Shown one piece after another: positions 27,847 through 37,427 of a stretch of DNA of 64,000 nt. This stretch comes from Brevundimonas vesicularis (GTDB lineage: Bacteria; Pseudomonadota; Alphaproteobacteria; Caulobacterales; Caulobacteraceae), in assembly GCF_014204545.1 (NCBI RefSeq), contig NZ_JACHLJ010000001.1, positions 248,001 to 312,000 of the forward strand. The letters run 5' to 3'. Position 1 is the first letter of the stretch, and every line of letters starts with the position of its first letter. Both the position numbers and the translations under genes were made by a program. Under the pieces are notes generated by a model. It made no database searches. It saw only the letters and a program-made list of their open reading frames with translations, and was not told the origin of the DNA.

Positions 27847-27915
27847 GCGTGGGTGCAAGGGTGACACTGGCGGGGCAGGGGCCTATCTGACCCCTTCACG
27901 TCAGGAGGCCCGGCG

Positions 27916-28752
27916 ATGTCCGTCCACACCCAAGAAAGCGTCAAACGCATCACCGTGCCCGATATCGCGGGACGCAAGGGCGGCGAGCCGATCGTCTGCC
28001 TGACGGCCTATGACGCGCCGATGGCGGCCCTGCTGGATCCGCATTGCGACGTGCTGCTGGTCGGAGACAGCCTGGGGATGGCGGTTCACGGCCTGCCCAA
28101 TACCGTGGGTGTGACGCTGGAGATGATGATCCTGCACGGGCAGGCCGTCATGCGCGGCGCCAAACGGGCCATGGTGGTCGTGGACATGCCGTTCGGCTCC
28201 TATGAGGGCGGCAAGGAGGTCGCCTACGCCAACTGCGTGCGGGTGATGAAGGAGACGGGCGCCCAGGCGGTGAAGCTGGAGACCAGCATCGAAATGGCCG
28301 AGATCGTCGCCTTCCTGGTCAAGCGCGGCATTCCGGTCATGGGCCATGTCGGCCTGCGCCCCCAGGCGATCCTGGCCGAAGGCGGGTTCAAGGCCAAGGG
28401 CCGGACCGAGAGCGAGCGCGACCGGGTGCTGGCCGAGGCCAAGGCCGTCGCCGAGGCCGGCGCCTTCTGCATCGTCATCGAGGGCGTCGCCGAATCGCTG
28501 GCGCGCGAGATCACCGAGACGATCGACGCGCCCACCATCGGCATCGGCGCTTCGGCCGCCTGCGACGGTCAGGTGCTGGTGGTCAACGACATGCTCGGCA
28601 TGTTCGACTGGACCCCGAAGTTCGTGCGCAAATACGCCGATCTGCGCACCGAGATCGATCGCGCGGCCGCCGCTTTCGCCAGCGATGTGAAAACCCGCCG
28701 TTTTCCTGCCGAAGTCGAGACCTACTTCTCGAAAAAGCCGGCTTCGCAGTAA
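27916..28752 (+). CDS. panB: 3-methyl-2-oxobutanoate hydroxymethyltransferase
   Basis: This 278-residue PanB makes ketopantoate from 2-oxoisovalerate and methylene-tetrahydrofolate, the first committed step to pantothenate and CoA. The TIM-barrel metal-binding motif [11 protein letters not shown], the [12 protein letters not shown] strand and the GHVGLRPQ segment are all present, and [15 protein letters not shown] closes the barrel. An AGGAGG site lies 8 bp before the ATG. It is a single gene here without panC. The same intermediate, 2-oxoisovalerate, is also the entry to the valine pathway at the left of the window. Confidence 0.96.
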   Translation: MSVHTQESVKRITVPDIAGRKGGEPIVCLTAYDAPMAALLDPHCDVLLVGDSLGMAVHGLPNTVGVTLEMMILHGQAVMRGAKRAMVVVDMPFGSYEGGKEVAYANCVRVMKETGAQAVKLETSIEMAEIVAFLVKRGIPVMGHVGLRPQAILAEGGFKAKGRTESERDRVLAEAKAVAEAGAFCIVIEGVAESLAREITETIDAPTIGIGASAACDGQVLVVNDMLGMFDWTPKFVRKYADLRTEIDRAAAAFASDVKTRRFPAEVETYFSKKPASQ

Positions 28753-28831
28753 CGGACGACGTTGCGGGCGGGGAGCCGACCTTCTAGGGTCCGCGCCGGT
28801 TTGCATTTCGCGATTTTGGGGCGACGTTTCA

Positions 28832-29638
28832 GTGGTTGATGTCTTCGAGCAGGTCGAGGAGGAGCTTCGCTCCGACAAGTTGAAGCGCCTGGCCAAGACC
28901 TGGCTGCCCGTTTTCGGCGTGGTGCTGGTCGTCGCCCTGATCGGCGCCCTGGGCTGGTGGGGCTGGGACAGCCTGAACTCCAACAAGGCCGCCAAGGCCG
29001 CCGAGGCCTATGATCGCGGCATGGAGGCTCTGCGTGCCGACAAGCCGATGGATGCCCGCGCGGCCTTCGAGGAAGCGATCAAGGAAGGCAACGGCGCCTA
29101 TAAGGTCCTGGCCCTGCAGCAGCAGGCCGGCCTGGCCGTCAGCGCCAACAAGTTCCAGGACGCGGTTCGCCTGTTCGACGAGGCCGCCAAGGCGTCCAGC
29201 GATCCGATCCTGTCGGACCCGCCCGCCCTGAAGGCCGCCTTCCTGGTCATGGACACCGCGCCGCTGGCCGAGATCGAAAAGCGCCTGACGCCGCTGGCCG
29301 AAGACAAGCGCCCGCTGCACGCCTTCGCCCAGGAAGCCCTGGCCCTGGCGCGCCTGCAACACGGCAAGACCAAGGAAGCGCGTGAGGCCTTCGTGCTGCT
29401 GCAACTGGGTCAGGACGTGCCGGACTCGATCCGTCAGCGCGCCCAGATCGCCGTGGAATCCATCGACGCCGGCACCGCAGCCGCCATCAAGCCCATCATC
29501 GACGCCGCCGCCAAGGCGACCCCGCCGGCCGCCGGCGCTGCGAACGCGATGACGCCCTCGGCTGCTCCGGCTCAGGCTGCCCCGGCTCAGGCCGCACCCG
29601 CTCAGGCGGCTCCCGCCGCCGCGCCGGCCGCCCAATAG
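28832..29638 (+). CDS. YfgM-like membrane-anchored tetratricopeptide protein
   Basis: The 268-residue protein has a short cytoplasmic N-terminus, one membrane helix (WLPVFGVVLVVALIGALGWW, residues about 30-50) and a periplasmic TPR-like domain (KAAEAYDRGMEALRADKPMD, QEALALARLQHGKTKEAREA). It ends in an Ala-Pro-Gln-rich tail from about residue 230. This matches YfgM, which lies next to bamB in many proteobacteria and works with periplasmic chaperones and the Sec translocon. The start is GTG. BamB follows at once. Confidence 0.88.
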   Translation: MVDVFEQVEEELRSDKLKRLAKTWLPVFGVVLVVALIGALGWWGWDSLNSNKAAKAAEAYDRGMEALRADKPMDARAAFEEAIKEGNGAYKVLALQQQAGLAVSANKFQDAVRLFDEAAKASSDPILSDPPALKAAFLVMDTAPLAEIEKRLTPLAEDKRPLHAFAQEALALARLQHGKTKEAREAFVLLQLGQDVPDSIRQRAQIAVESIDAGTAAAIKPIIDAAAKATPPAAGAANAMTPSAAPAQAAPAQAAPAQAAPAAAPAAQ

Positions 29639-29664
29639 TGACGACCCCTTACAGGACGCCCCCG

Positions 29665-31047
29665 ATGAACCGAGTTCTGAAAGTCGCGCTGATCTGCGGC
29701 GTCGCCGCAACGATGGCGTCCTGCGGCACCGTGCGCCGCAACCTGCCGTTCGGTCTGGGCGGCGGCAAGGAAGACGTCGGCGCGACCGCCTCGGCCGGCC
29801 AGCGCATCTCGGTGCTGGAGTTCGAACAGAGCCTGTCGCCGTCGGCCGCCCTGTCGGGTCGCGACTTCTTCCTGCCGGGTCCGCAGGCCGTGACGGCCTG
29901 GACGCAGCCCGGCGGCACATCCGAGAACCTGGTCGAGCACGTCATCGCGGCGCCGAACTTCCAGATCGCCTGGAAGCGGGGCGTCGGCTCGGGATCGGCC
30001 CACGTCGGCAACGTCATGGCGCCGATCGTGGCCGCCGACGGCAAGATCTTCGTGCTGGACGGCGAATCGACCGTCTCGGCGGTTTCGGCCGACACCGGCG
30101 CGATCCTGTGGAAGGCCAACGTCAAGAACGCCGATCGTGACCGCAACGGCGGCTTCGGCGGCGGCGTGGCCGTCGGCGGCGGCAAGGTCTTCGTCTCGTC
30201 CGGCTATCGCTCGATGACGGCGCTGGACGCCAACACCGGCGCGGTGGTCTGGACCCAACAGGTGGACGCCCCGATCCACGGCGCCCCGACCGTCTCGGGC
30301 AACCGGGTCTTCGTCGTGGACGTGGACAGCCAGCTGTTCGCCTTTGACGCCAACACCGGCGCCCAGGACTGGACCTATCGCGGCATCGCCGAGCCGGCGC
30401 GCGTCATGCGCGCCTCCAGCCCCGCCGTCAGCGGTACGACCGTCGTCGCTCCGTTCGCTTCGGGCCAGCTGGTCGCGCTGAGCGCCCTGAACGGCCAAGC
30501 GGTGTGGGAAGAGACCCTGTCGCGCACCAGCCGCACCAGCGCCCTGTCTGAAGTTCGCGACGTGGCGGGCCGCCCGGTCATCAGCCGCGGCATGGTCTAT
30601 GGCGTCAGCCACTCGGGCGTGATGTCGGCGCTGGACCTGCGTTCGGGCCAGCCCAAGTGGCAATTGCCGGTGACGGGCGTGAACGCGCCGCTGCCGGTCG
30701 GCGACGCTGTCTTCGTGGTGTCCAAGTCGGGTCAGCTGATCACGGCCAACCGCGACACGGGCCAGATCTACTGGACGCGCGAACTGAACGAGGGCCGCGA
30801 GCGCCGCGAGGGCGGTTTCCTGACCTTCGGCCGTCGCACCATCCGCCCGCAATGGTCGGGACCGCTCTTGGCCTCCAACCGTCTGGTGATGGTCAACTCG
30901 TTTGGCGAGGCCGTGGCCTTCGATCCCAAGACCGGCGCTGCGCAGACGACGCTGAAGCTGGGCGCGCCCGCCTATATCGCCCCGGCCGCCTATAACGGCG
31001 CGCTCTATGTGCTGACCGACAACGGCCAACTGATCTGCATCCGCTGA
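29665..31047 (+). CDS. bamB: Outer-membrane protein assembly lipoprotein BamB (PQQ-like beta-propeller)
   Basis: This 460-residue lipoprotein has signal MNRVLKVALICGVAATMASC with lipidated Cys20, and then repeated propeller blades such as VSADTGAILWKANV, LDANTGAVVWTQQV and FDANTGAQDWTYRG. It belongs to the BAM complex that inserts outer-membrane barrels, including the many TonB receptors encoded in this window. The ATG at 29665 is preferred over a GTG overlapping the previous stop because it places the signal at the N-terminus. The yfgM-bamB-der order is the classical one. Confidence 0.93.
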   Translation: MNRVLKVALICGVAATMASCGTVRRNLPFGLGGGKEDVGATASAGQRISVLEFEQSLSPSAALSGRDFFLPGPQAVTAWTQPGGTSENLVEHVIAAPNFQIAWKRGVGSGSAHVGNVMAPIVAADGKIFVLDGESTVSAVSADTGAILWKANVKNADRDRNGGFGGGVAVGGGKVFVSSGYRSMTALDANTGAVVWTQQVDAPIHGAPTVSGNRVFVVDVDSQLFAFDANTGAQDWTYRGIAEPARVMRASSPAVSGTTVVAPFASGQLVALSALNGQAVWEETLSRTSRTSALSEVRDVAGRPVISRGMVYGVSHSGVMSALDLRSGQPKWQLPVTGVNAPLPVGDAVFVVSKSGQLITANRDTGQIYWTRELNEGRERREGGFLTFGRRTIRPQWSGPLLASNRLVMVNSFGEAVAFDPKTGAAQTTLKLGAPAYIAPAAYNGALYVLTDNGQLICIR

Positions 31048-31078
31048 TTTTCAGCCCAAACTAAGCTAGAAGGCCGAC

Positions 31079-32698
31079 ATGGCTCTGAAGGTCGCCATCG
31101 TCGGCCGCCCCAATGTGGGCAAATCGACACTGTTCAACCGCCTCGTCGGCAAGCGCCTGGCGCTCGTCGACGATCGCCCAGGCGTGACCCGCGACCGGCG
31201 ATACGCCGACGGCAACATCGGCGACATGGACCTGACGCTCATCGACACGGCGGGATACGAGGACGTCACCGACGACAGCCTGGAAGCCCGGATGCGCGAG
31301 CAGACCGAGGCCGCGCTGGACGACGCCGAACTGGTCATGTTCATGATGGACGCCCGCGAGGGCGTGACGTCGCTGGACCGGATCTTCGCCGAGCGCCTGC
31401 GCCGGGTGCACAAGCCGATCATCCTCTTGGCCAACAAGTCCGAGAGCCGCGAAAGCGGCGGCGGCGTCGGCGAGGCGCACGCCCTGGGCTTCGGCGAACC
31501 CGTCGCCATCTCGGCCGAGCACGGAGAAGGGATGGCCGATCTGTACGCCGCCATCGTCGCGGCGTCGCAGGACATCTTCGTCGAGGAGATCGACGAGCCG
31601 GACAAGCCGATCCGCATCGCCGTCATCGGCAGGCCCAATGCGGGCAAGTCCACCCTGATCAACCGCCTGATCGGCGACGACCGGCTGCTGACCGGGCCGG
31701 AAGCGGGCATCACCCGCGATTCCATCTCGGTCGACTGGCAGTTCGAGGGCAAGAACATCCGCCTGGTCGATACGGCCGGGATGCGTCGCAAGGCGCGGGT
31801 GCAGGAGAAGCTGGAGAAGCGGTCGGTCGCCGACACCATACGGGCCATCACCTTCGCCGAAGTCGTCATCCTGATGATGGACAAGGACGACGCCTTCGAC
31901 ACCCAGGACCTGCAACTGGCGGATCTGGTCGAGCGCGAGGGCCGCGCCCTGGTCTATGTCGCGTCGAAGTGGGACCTGGAGGACGAGCCCCAGTCCCGCA
32001 TGGCCAAGCTGAAGGGCATGGCCGAGGACAAGCTGCCGCAACTGAAGGGTTCACCCTTCGTGGCCCTGTCGTCGCACAGTGGGCGCGGCGTCGAGCGGCT
32101 GATGCCGGCGGTGCTTCAGGCCTATGACACCTGGTCGGTCAAGGTGAAGACCAAAGACCTGAACACCTGGCTGTCCATGGCGACCCAGCGGCACCCGCCC
32201 CCCGCCGTGGACGGCAAGCGGATCAAACCGAAATACATCGCTCAGACCAAGGCCCGTCCGCCGACCTTCGTGCTGATGGCCAACCGCGCCGAGTCGATGC
32301 CGGAGCATTACAAGCGCTATCTGGTCAACTCGATCCGCGAGAGCTTCGACCTGCCGGGCACGCCGATCCGCCTGAACGTCAAGTCCAGCGGCGTGAACCC
32401 CTATGCCGAGGGCGGCGCCAAGTCCGGGCCGGAACGCTACAAGGGCGACGCCAAGACCGCGCCGCGCCGCGTCAAGAAGGCCGAGAAGGAAGAGGCCCTG
32501 TCCAAACTGCCCGGCAAGGCGCTGGAGCAGAAGAAGACCCGCAAGGCCCAGCCCAAGATACTGGGCGGGTTGAAGTCCAGTGCGTCGAAGAAGGCCGGTT
32601 CGTCCGTGGCGGTTCAGAAGGGCGCGCGCGGCGGCGCTCGCCAGGTGTCGCGTTCGGGCCGGATCCGCACGGGCCAAAAGGGCGGCGCCAAGAAGTGA
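31079..32698 (+). CDS. der: Ribosome-assembly GTPase Der (EngA), with basic C-terminal extension
   Basis: This 539-residue protein carries two consecutive G domains: Walker A GRPNVGKST at 9-17 with DTAGYED, and GRPNAGKST at 184-192 with DTAGMRR. A KH-like domain follows (KARPPTFVLMANRAESMPEH). A Lys/Arg/Gly-rich tail of about 85 residues makes it longer than the usual 440-490. The G4 motif reads NKSE in the first domain and SKWD in the second rather than NKxD. It is needed for 50S subunit maturation. It follows bamB by 31 bp, as in many proteobacteria. Confidence 0.95.
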   Translation: MALKVAIVGRPNVGKSTLFNRLVGKRLALVDDRPGVTRDRRYADGNIGDMDLTLIDTAGYEDVTDDSLEARMREQTEAALDDAELVMFMMDAREGVTSLDRIFAERLRRVHKPIILLANKSESRESGGGVGEAHALGFGEPVAISAEHGEGMADLYAAIVAASQDIFVEEIDEPDKPIRIAVIGRPNAGKSTLINRLIGDDRLLTGPEAGITRDSISVDWQFEGKNIRLVDTAGMRRKARVQEKLEKRSVADTIRAITFAEVVILMMDKDDAFDTQDLQLADLVEREGRALVYVASKWDLEDEPQSRMAKLKGMAEDKLPQLKGSPFVALSSHSGRGVERLMPAVLQAYDTWSVKVKTKDLNTWLSMATQRHPPPAVDGKRIKPKYIAQTKARPPTFVLMANRAESMPEHYKRYLVNSIRESFDLPGTPIRLNVKSSGVNPYAEGGAKSGPERYKGDAKTAPRRVKKAEKEEALSKLPGKALEQKKTRKAQPKILGGLKSSASKKAGSSVAVQKGARGGARQVSRSGRIRTGQKGGAKK

Positions 32699-32702
32699 CG
32701 GC

Positions 32703-33164
32703 GTGAGCGAGGCCGAGAGCGCGCTTCCCGCCCGGCCCACCTCGCGTTGGCTGCTCCTGGACGGGCAGGGGCGGGTGCTGCTGTTCCACTTCGTGTTTTC
32801 CGAAGGACCGCTCGCTGGGACGGCCTTCTGGGCGACGCCCGGCGGCGGGTGCGAGGCCGACGAAACCTTTGAAGAGGCCGCGCGCCGTGAACTCTTCGAA
32901 GAGACAGGCTTGATCGTCGAAGACCCCGGCCCGCAGGTCGCCCAGGTCCGTGTCAGCTTCCGCCTGCCCGATGGCCGGATGGCGGATGTGGATCAGAGGT
33001 TCTTCCTGCTGCGCACGGAGACGTTCGATCTGTCTTCCGCAGGCTGGACCGTGGAAGAACAGGGCGTTCTGGTCGATCACCGCTGGTGGAGCGTCGCCGA
33101 CATCCGCGCCTCGGCCGAGACGATCTGGCCGGCGGACCTGGCCGACATTTTCGATACGCTCTGA
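32703..33164 (+). CDS. NUDIX hydrolase
   Basis: The 153-residue protein has a complete NUDIX box: glycine at the start of GGGCEADETFEEAARRELFE, then ETGLIV, matching Gx5Ex7REUxEExGU. The start is GTG at 32703, 4 bp after the der stop. An N-terminal strand TSRWLLLDGQGRVLLFHF and a C-terminal tryptophan-rich helix (HRWWSVADI) are typical. Members cleave nucleoside diphosphates linked to other groups; the specific substrate cannot be told. Confidence 0.88.
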   Translation: MSEAESALPARPTSRWLLLDGQGRVLLFHFVFSEGPLAGTAFWATPGGGCEADETFEEAARRELFEETGLIVEDPGPQVAQVRVSFRLPDGRMADVDQRFFLLRTETFDLSSAGWTVEEQGVLVDHRWWSVADIRASAETIWPADLADIFDTL

Positions 33165-33167
33165 GGC

Positions 33168-34046
33168 TCAGCCCATCATCAGGCTTTGACGCATACGGAC
33201 CGCGTCGCGGCCGGGCGGCAGGCCGAACTGACGGGCGTATTCGCGACTGAACTGGGACGGGCTGTCATAGCCGACGGCGAAGCCGGTTTCGGCAGCGCCC
33301 TCGACGCCCGTCAGAAGCCGGGCGCGGGCTTCGCGCAGCCGCAGCTGCTTGTGGAACTGCAACGGGCTCATGGTCGTCACGGTGCGGAAATGCCGGTGGA
33401 ACGTGGACAGGCTCATGCCCGCCATGTCCGCCAGGGTCTCTAGCCTGACGGGTTCGGCGTAGTGGGCGCGGAGCCAGTTGATGGCGCGACTGACGCCTGA
33501 CAGGCGGCTTTCGGCCGAGCCAATCTGGCGCACGGTGGCGGCGTGCCGGCTGTGGAGCAGGCGCCAGATCAGTTCGCGTTCGATCATTGGCGTCATCACG
33601 GCGATCTCTTCGGGCCGGTCCAGAAGGCGCAGCAGGCGCGCCATGGGCTCCAACAGTTCGTCCTCTAACGCTGTCACATGGATGCCGCTCGGCGGCGGCT
33701 GATCCGAGGGGGCTGGCACGTCGATCTCCAGCATCAGGCCAGCGATGGCGGCGGGGTTGAGGTCGAAGCTGAGGGCGCGATACGGCGCCTCGACGATGCT
33801 GCCGCACACCGGCAGTTCGGCCGAGACAACCAGGCAATCGCCGGCCTGATAGGAATAGACGGTCTCGCCCAGGATCGTCTGTTTGGCGCCGCACACCACC
33901 AGGCACAGCATGGGATCATAGGCGACGGGGACCAGCCGCGTCTGCGCGTCGCTGCCATACAGGCGAAGACCCGGCACGGCCGATCGCGACAGATCAGGCG
34001 GCGCGTGACGCGCCACGATGTCGCTCATTTCGGGCAAAAGGCTCAT
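33168..34046 (-). CDS. AraC-family transcriptional regulator
   Basis: The 292-residue regulator has an N-terminal AraC-type cupin ligand domain (about residues 20-170, VVCGAKQTILGETVYSYQAG) and two C-terminal helix-turn-helix motifs (LETLADMAGMSLSTFHRHFR and AAETGFAVGYDSPSQFSREY). It is divergent from the SDR gene at 34191 with 144 bp between, so control of that SDR is likely. It is convergent with, and 3 bp from, the NUDIX gene. Confidence 0.92.
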   Translation of the reverse strand: MSLLPEMSDIVARHAPPDLSRSAVPGLRLYGSDAQTRLVPVAYDPMLCLVVCGAKQTILGETVYSYQAGDCLVVSAELPVCGSIVEAPYRALSFDLNPAAIAGLMLEIDVPAPSDQPPPSGIHVTALEDELLEPMARLLRLLDRPEEIAVMTPMIERELIWRLLHSRHAATVRQIGSAESRLSGVSRAINWLRAHYAEPVRLETLADMAGMSLSTFHRHFRTVTTMSPLQFHKQLRLREARARLLTGVEGAAETGFAVGYDSPSQFSREYARQFGLPPGRDAVRMRQSLMMG

Positions 34047-34190
34047 GACGGCATTCAGCGCCCGTCATCGGCTATTCGCAAGCGGGCGAGGGCGGTTTGA
34101 CAGGATCGTGCAAGCCTTCGCCCGGATCGCCCTAACGCCGGGCGCCCGAAACCGCGTGTTCTCCGCCTGGTCAGGCAGAGGAGATTTCCC

Positions 34191-35078
34191 ATGACAACAA
34201 CCAACCAAAAGACTTGGCTCATCACCGGAGCGGCGCGCGGTCTGGGCGCCGGGATCGCCCGCGCGGCCTTGGACGCGGGCGACCGCGTCGTCGTCGCAGG
34301 TCGAAACCGCGACGCCCTGGTCAAGGCGTTCGGACCGGATAGCGACACGGTGCTGAGCCTGATGTTGGACGTCACCGACACGGCCGCCATCGCAGCCGCC
34401 GTCGAGGCGGTCATGGCGCGCTTCGGCCGCATCGACGTTCTGGTGAACAACGCCGGCTATGGCCACCTCGGCATCTTCGAGGAAACCAGCGCACAGGATG
34501 CCCGCACCCAGTTCGACACCAATGTCTTCGGTCTGTTCGACATGACACGCGCGGTGCTGCCGATCATGCGCGCGCAGAGGTCGGGTCATGTCTTCAACAT
34601 CTCGTCGATCGGCGGCCTGATGGGCGGTGAGAGCGGAGCGATCTATTGCGCGTCCAAGTTCGCGGTCGAGGGATTCAGCGAGTCCGTCGCGCAAGAGGTG
34701 CGTCCGTTCGGCATACACCTGACCATCGTCGAGCCGGGCTTCTTCCGCACCGACTTCCTCGACGCCTCGTCGATCCGATACGGCGATAATCCCATCGCCG
34801 ACTATGCCGAAGCATCGCGCGCCATCCGCGCCTTCTATGACGCGCGCAGCCATAATCAGGCAGGCGATCCCGCGAAGTTGGGTCAGGCCTTGGTCGTCTT
34901 GGCGAATGCGGAAAATCCGCCGGTGCGATGGTCTGCGGGCACAGACGCCATCGGCGTGGTCGAGATGAAGGCGGACAGCCTGAAAGCCGAACTGGCGGCC
35001 TGGCGCGATCTTTCAGCCTCAACCGACGGCGACTTCACCTTCCGCGAAGAGCCAAGGCTAGGCGGCGCCTGGGGCTGA
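34191..35078 (+). CDS. Short-chain dehydrogenase/reductase
   Basis: The 295-residue classical SDR has cofactor-binding TGAARGLGAGIA near residues 12-23, NNAG in DVLVNNAGYG, and the catalytic Tyr152 and Lys156 in YCASK. GGAGAT 6-12 bp upstream of the ATG gives a good start. The paired divergent AraC regulator suggests induction by a small molecule that may be its substrate. The substrate is not evident. Confidence 0.92.
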   Translation: MTTTNQKTWLITGAARGLGAGIARAALDAGDRVVVAGRNRDALVKAFGPDSDTVLSLMLDVTDTAAIAAAVEAVMARFGRIDVLVNNAGYGHLGIFEETSAQDARTQFDTNVFGLFDMTRAVLPIMRAQRSGHVFNISSIGGLMGGESGAIYCASKFAVEGFSESVAQEVRPFGIHLTIVEPGFFRTDFLDASSIRYGDNPIADYAEASRAIRAFYDARSHNQAGDPAKLGQALVVLANAENPPVRWSAGTDAIGVVEMKADSLKAELAAWRDLSASTDGDFTFREEPRLGGAWG

Positions 35079-35085
35079 TCCCAGC

Positions 35086-35838
35086 CTAGACCAGCGCTTC
35101 CGTCGTCGGTCCGGCCGCCCAGTCGCGGAAGCGGATCGTCAGCGGGGGCGTGGCGTCGGGGCGGGCCAGATCGACCACTAGGGGGCCGATCTCGGAGGGG
35201 TGGGGCAGGACGGACGGGTCTTCGCCCGGATAGGCCTGGGCGCGCATGGCGGTGCGCATGCGGCCGGGATCGACGATGCTGACGCGGACGGGCGTGCTCT
35301 CGATCTCGTCGGCCCAAGCCTTAACCAAGGCCTCGGCGCCCGCCTTGGTCGCGGCGTACATACCCCAGAAGGCCTTGGGTGCGGTCGCGACGCTGGTGGT
35401 GAAGTGGATGGCCCGGCCGGCGTCGGAGGCGCGCAGCAGCGGCTCCAGCGAGCGGATCAGGCGATAGACGGCGGTGAAGTTGGTCTTTTCGACCTTGGCG
35501 AACTCGCGCGGGTCGGCGTGCGACACCGGCGTCAGGCCCGACGGGCCCATGGTGGCGGCGCAGTGGACCCAGATGTCCAGCTTCTTGAACCGTTCGAAGA
35601 TGGCGCCGCCCAGCCGGTCGATGGCCCCGCCGTCGACCAGATCGAACGGGATCAGGGTCGCATGGCGGCCGGTGGCGGCGAAGATGGCGTCGTCCAGCTC
35701 TTCCAACCCCCCTTGCGTGCGCGCTGTCGCGATGACGTGGGCGCCGGCCTTGGCCAAGGCCAGGGCGCTCTCATAACCGATGCCGCGCGAGGCGCCGACG
35801 ACGAGGGCGATACGGTCGTTCAGGGGAAGTTCGGACAT
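35086..35838 (-). CDS. Short-chain dehydrogenase/reductase (second)
   Basis: The 250-residue SDR has the nucleotide-binding motif GASRGIGYESA near residues 18-28 and the catalytic YAATK. An unusual WVHCAATMG stretch stands where most SDRs have NNAG. The ATG at 35838 begins MSELPLNDRIALVVGASRG; the frame extends 10 codons further without support. In related alphaproteobacteria an SDR of this kind sits directly downstream of purF, as it does here. It is convergent with the first SDR. Confidence 0.9.
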   Translation of the reverse strand: MSELPLNDRIALVVGASRGIGYESALALAKAGAHVIATARTQGGLEELDDAIFAATGRHATLIPFDLVDGGAIDRLGGAIFERFKKLDIWVHCAATMGPSGLTPVSHADPREFAKVEKTNFTAVYRLIRSLEPLLRASDAGRAIHFTTSVATAPKAFWGMYAATKAGAEALVKAWADEIESTPVRVSIVDPGRMRTAMRAQAYPGEDPSVLPHPSEIGPLVVDLARPDATPPLTIRFRDWAAGPTTEALV

Positions 35839-35895
35839 GGCCGCTGATAGCGCGGCCTTGACCCTCAAGCCAAGGCCGCGCGCTCAGGTTTCGCC

Positions 35896-37401
35896 CTAGG
35901 CGCTGACCAGCAACGACAGCTGTTTGGCGCCGAACTCGCGTCCGCCTTCCTCGATCTCGCGATCCAAGAGGCGGGTGGGGTAGTCACCAGTGAAATAGTG
36001 GTCAGTGAACTGCGGCGCGGCGGCGTTGCGGCCGGTCTCGCCCATCGCGCGATACAGGCCGTCGATGGACAGGAAGCCGAGCGAATCGACCTCCAGCATG
36101 TCGCGCATCTCTTCCAGCGTCTTGTTGGCGGCCAGCAATTGGGCGCGCTCGGGCATATCGATGCCGTAGAAGTCGGGGAACAGGATTTGGGGGCTGGCCG
36201 AACGCAGGTGGACCTCGGTCGCGCCGGCGGCGCGCACGGCGCGGACCAGTTTCAGCGACGTCGTGCCGCGCACGATGGAATCGTCGATCAGCACGACGCG
36301 CTTGCCGGCCAGGGCAGACTTGTTGGGGCTATGCTTCATCCGCACGCCCTTCTGACGGGCGCCCTGGCTGGGCTGGATGAAGGTGCGGCCCAGATAGTGG
36401 CTGCGAATGATGCCCATTTCGTAGGGGATGCCGCTTTCCTGGGCGTAGCCGAGCGCGGCCGGAACGCCGGAATCCGGCACCGGCACGACGATGTCGGCTT
36501 CGACGCCCAGTTCGCGAGCAAGGCCGCGGCCCATTTCCTTGCGGACCTCATAGACGGAGCGGCCGTTCACGACCGAGTCCGGGCGCGAGAAATAGACGTA
36601 TTCGAACAGGCAGGGGCGGGCCGCGCGGGCGGGGAAGGGCTTGAGCGAGCGCAGGCCGCTGTCGTCGATGACGACGATCTCGCCGTGTTCGACATCGCGC
36701 ACGAAGGTGGCGCCCATCATGTCCAGGGCGCAGGTCTCGGACGCCAGAACCCAACCGTCGCTCAACTGGCCCAGCACCAGCGGGCGGATGCCCAGCGGGT
36801 CGCGCGCGCCGATCATCTTGGTGCGCGTCTGCGCCACCAAGGCGTAGCCGCCCTCGATCCGGGCTAGGGCGTCGGTGAAGCGATCGACGATCTTGGCTTT
36901 GCGGCTGCGCGCGATCAGGTGGAGGATGACTTCGGAATCCGAGGTCGACTGGAAGATGGCGCCTTCGCTGACCAGCTGGCTGTGCAGGAATTTGAAGTTG
37001 GTCAGGTTGCCGTTGTGGGCGATGGCGATGCCGCCCTGGTCCAGATCGGCGAACATCGGCTGGATGTTGCGCAGGAAGCTGCCGCCGGCGGTGGAATAGC
37101 GGGTGTGGCCCACGGCCGCGCGGCCGGGCATCCGCGTCATCAGGTCGGCGCCGCCGAAGGCCTCGCCCACCAAGCCCTGGTGGCGTTCGGTGTAGAAACG
37201 CTCGTCCTTGACGCTGGCGATGCCGCAGGCTTCCTGGCCGCGATGCTGAAGGGCGTGAAGACCCAGGGCGACGACGGAAGAGCCTTCGTCCTCGTCCGCG
37301 CCCCAGACGCCGCAGACCCCGCATTCCAGACGGAGCTGGTCATCCTCCGGCTCGCGCCAGTGCTCGCGGTGAACGACGGGATCGGCGATATGGTGGCGCA
37401 T
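35896..37401 (-). CDS. purF: Amidophosphoribosyltransferase
   Basis: This 501-residue enzyme performs the first step of purine synthesis, moving glutamine amide nitrogen onto PRPP. A 26-residue N-terminal stretch precedes ECGVCGVWG, so Cys27 should be the catalytic nucleophile after propeptide removal. The glutaminase domain has LGLHALQHRGQEACGI, and the PRPP-binding loop VVLIDDSIVRGTTS is near residue 370. It lies after cvpA in a conserved purF-cvpA pair, 26 bp apart. Confidence 0.96.
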   Translation of the reverse strand: MRHHIADPVVHREHWREPEDDQLRLECGVCGVWGADEDEGSSVVALGLHALQHRGQEACGIASVKDERFYTERHQGLVGEAFGGADLMTRMPGRAAVGHTRYSTAGGSFLRNIQPMFADLDQGGIAIAHNGNLTNFKFLHSQLVSEGAIFQSTSDSEVILHLIARSRKAKIVDRFTDALARIEGGYALVAQTRTKMIGARDPLGIRPLVLGQLSDGWVLASETCALDMMGATFVRDVEHGEIVVIDDSGLRSLKPFPARAARPCLFEYVYFSRPDSVVNGRSVYEVRKEMGRGLARELGVEADIVVPVPDSGVPAALGYAQESGIPYEMGIIRSHYLGRTFIQPSQGARQKGVRMKHSPNKSALAGKRVVLIDDSIVRGTTSLKLVRAVRAAGATEVHLRSASPQILFPDFYGIDMPERAQLLAANKTLEEMRDMLEVDSLGFLSIDGLYRAMGETGRNAAAPQFTDHYFTGDYPTRLLDREIEEGGREFGAKQLSLLVSA

Positions 37402-37427
37402 CGTGGGGCTCCGATGACCGGGGAAAC

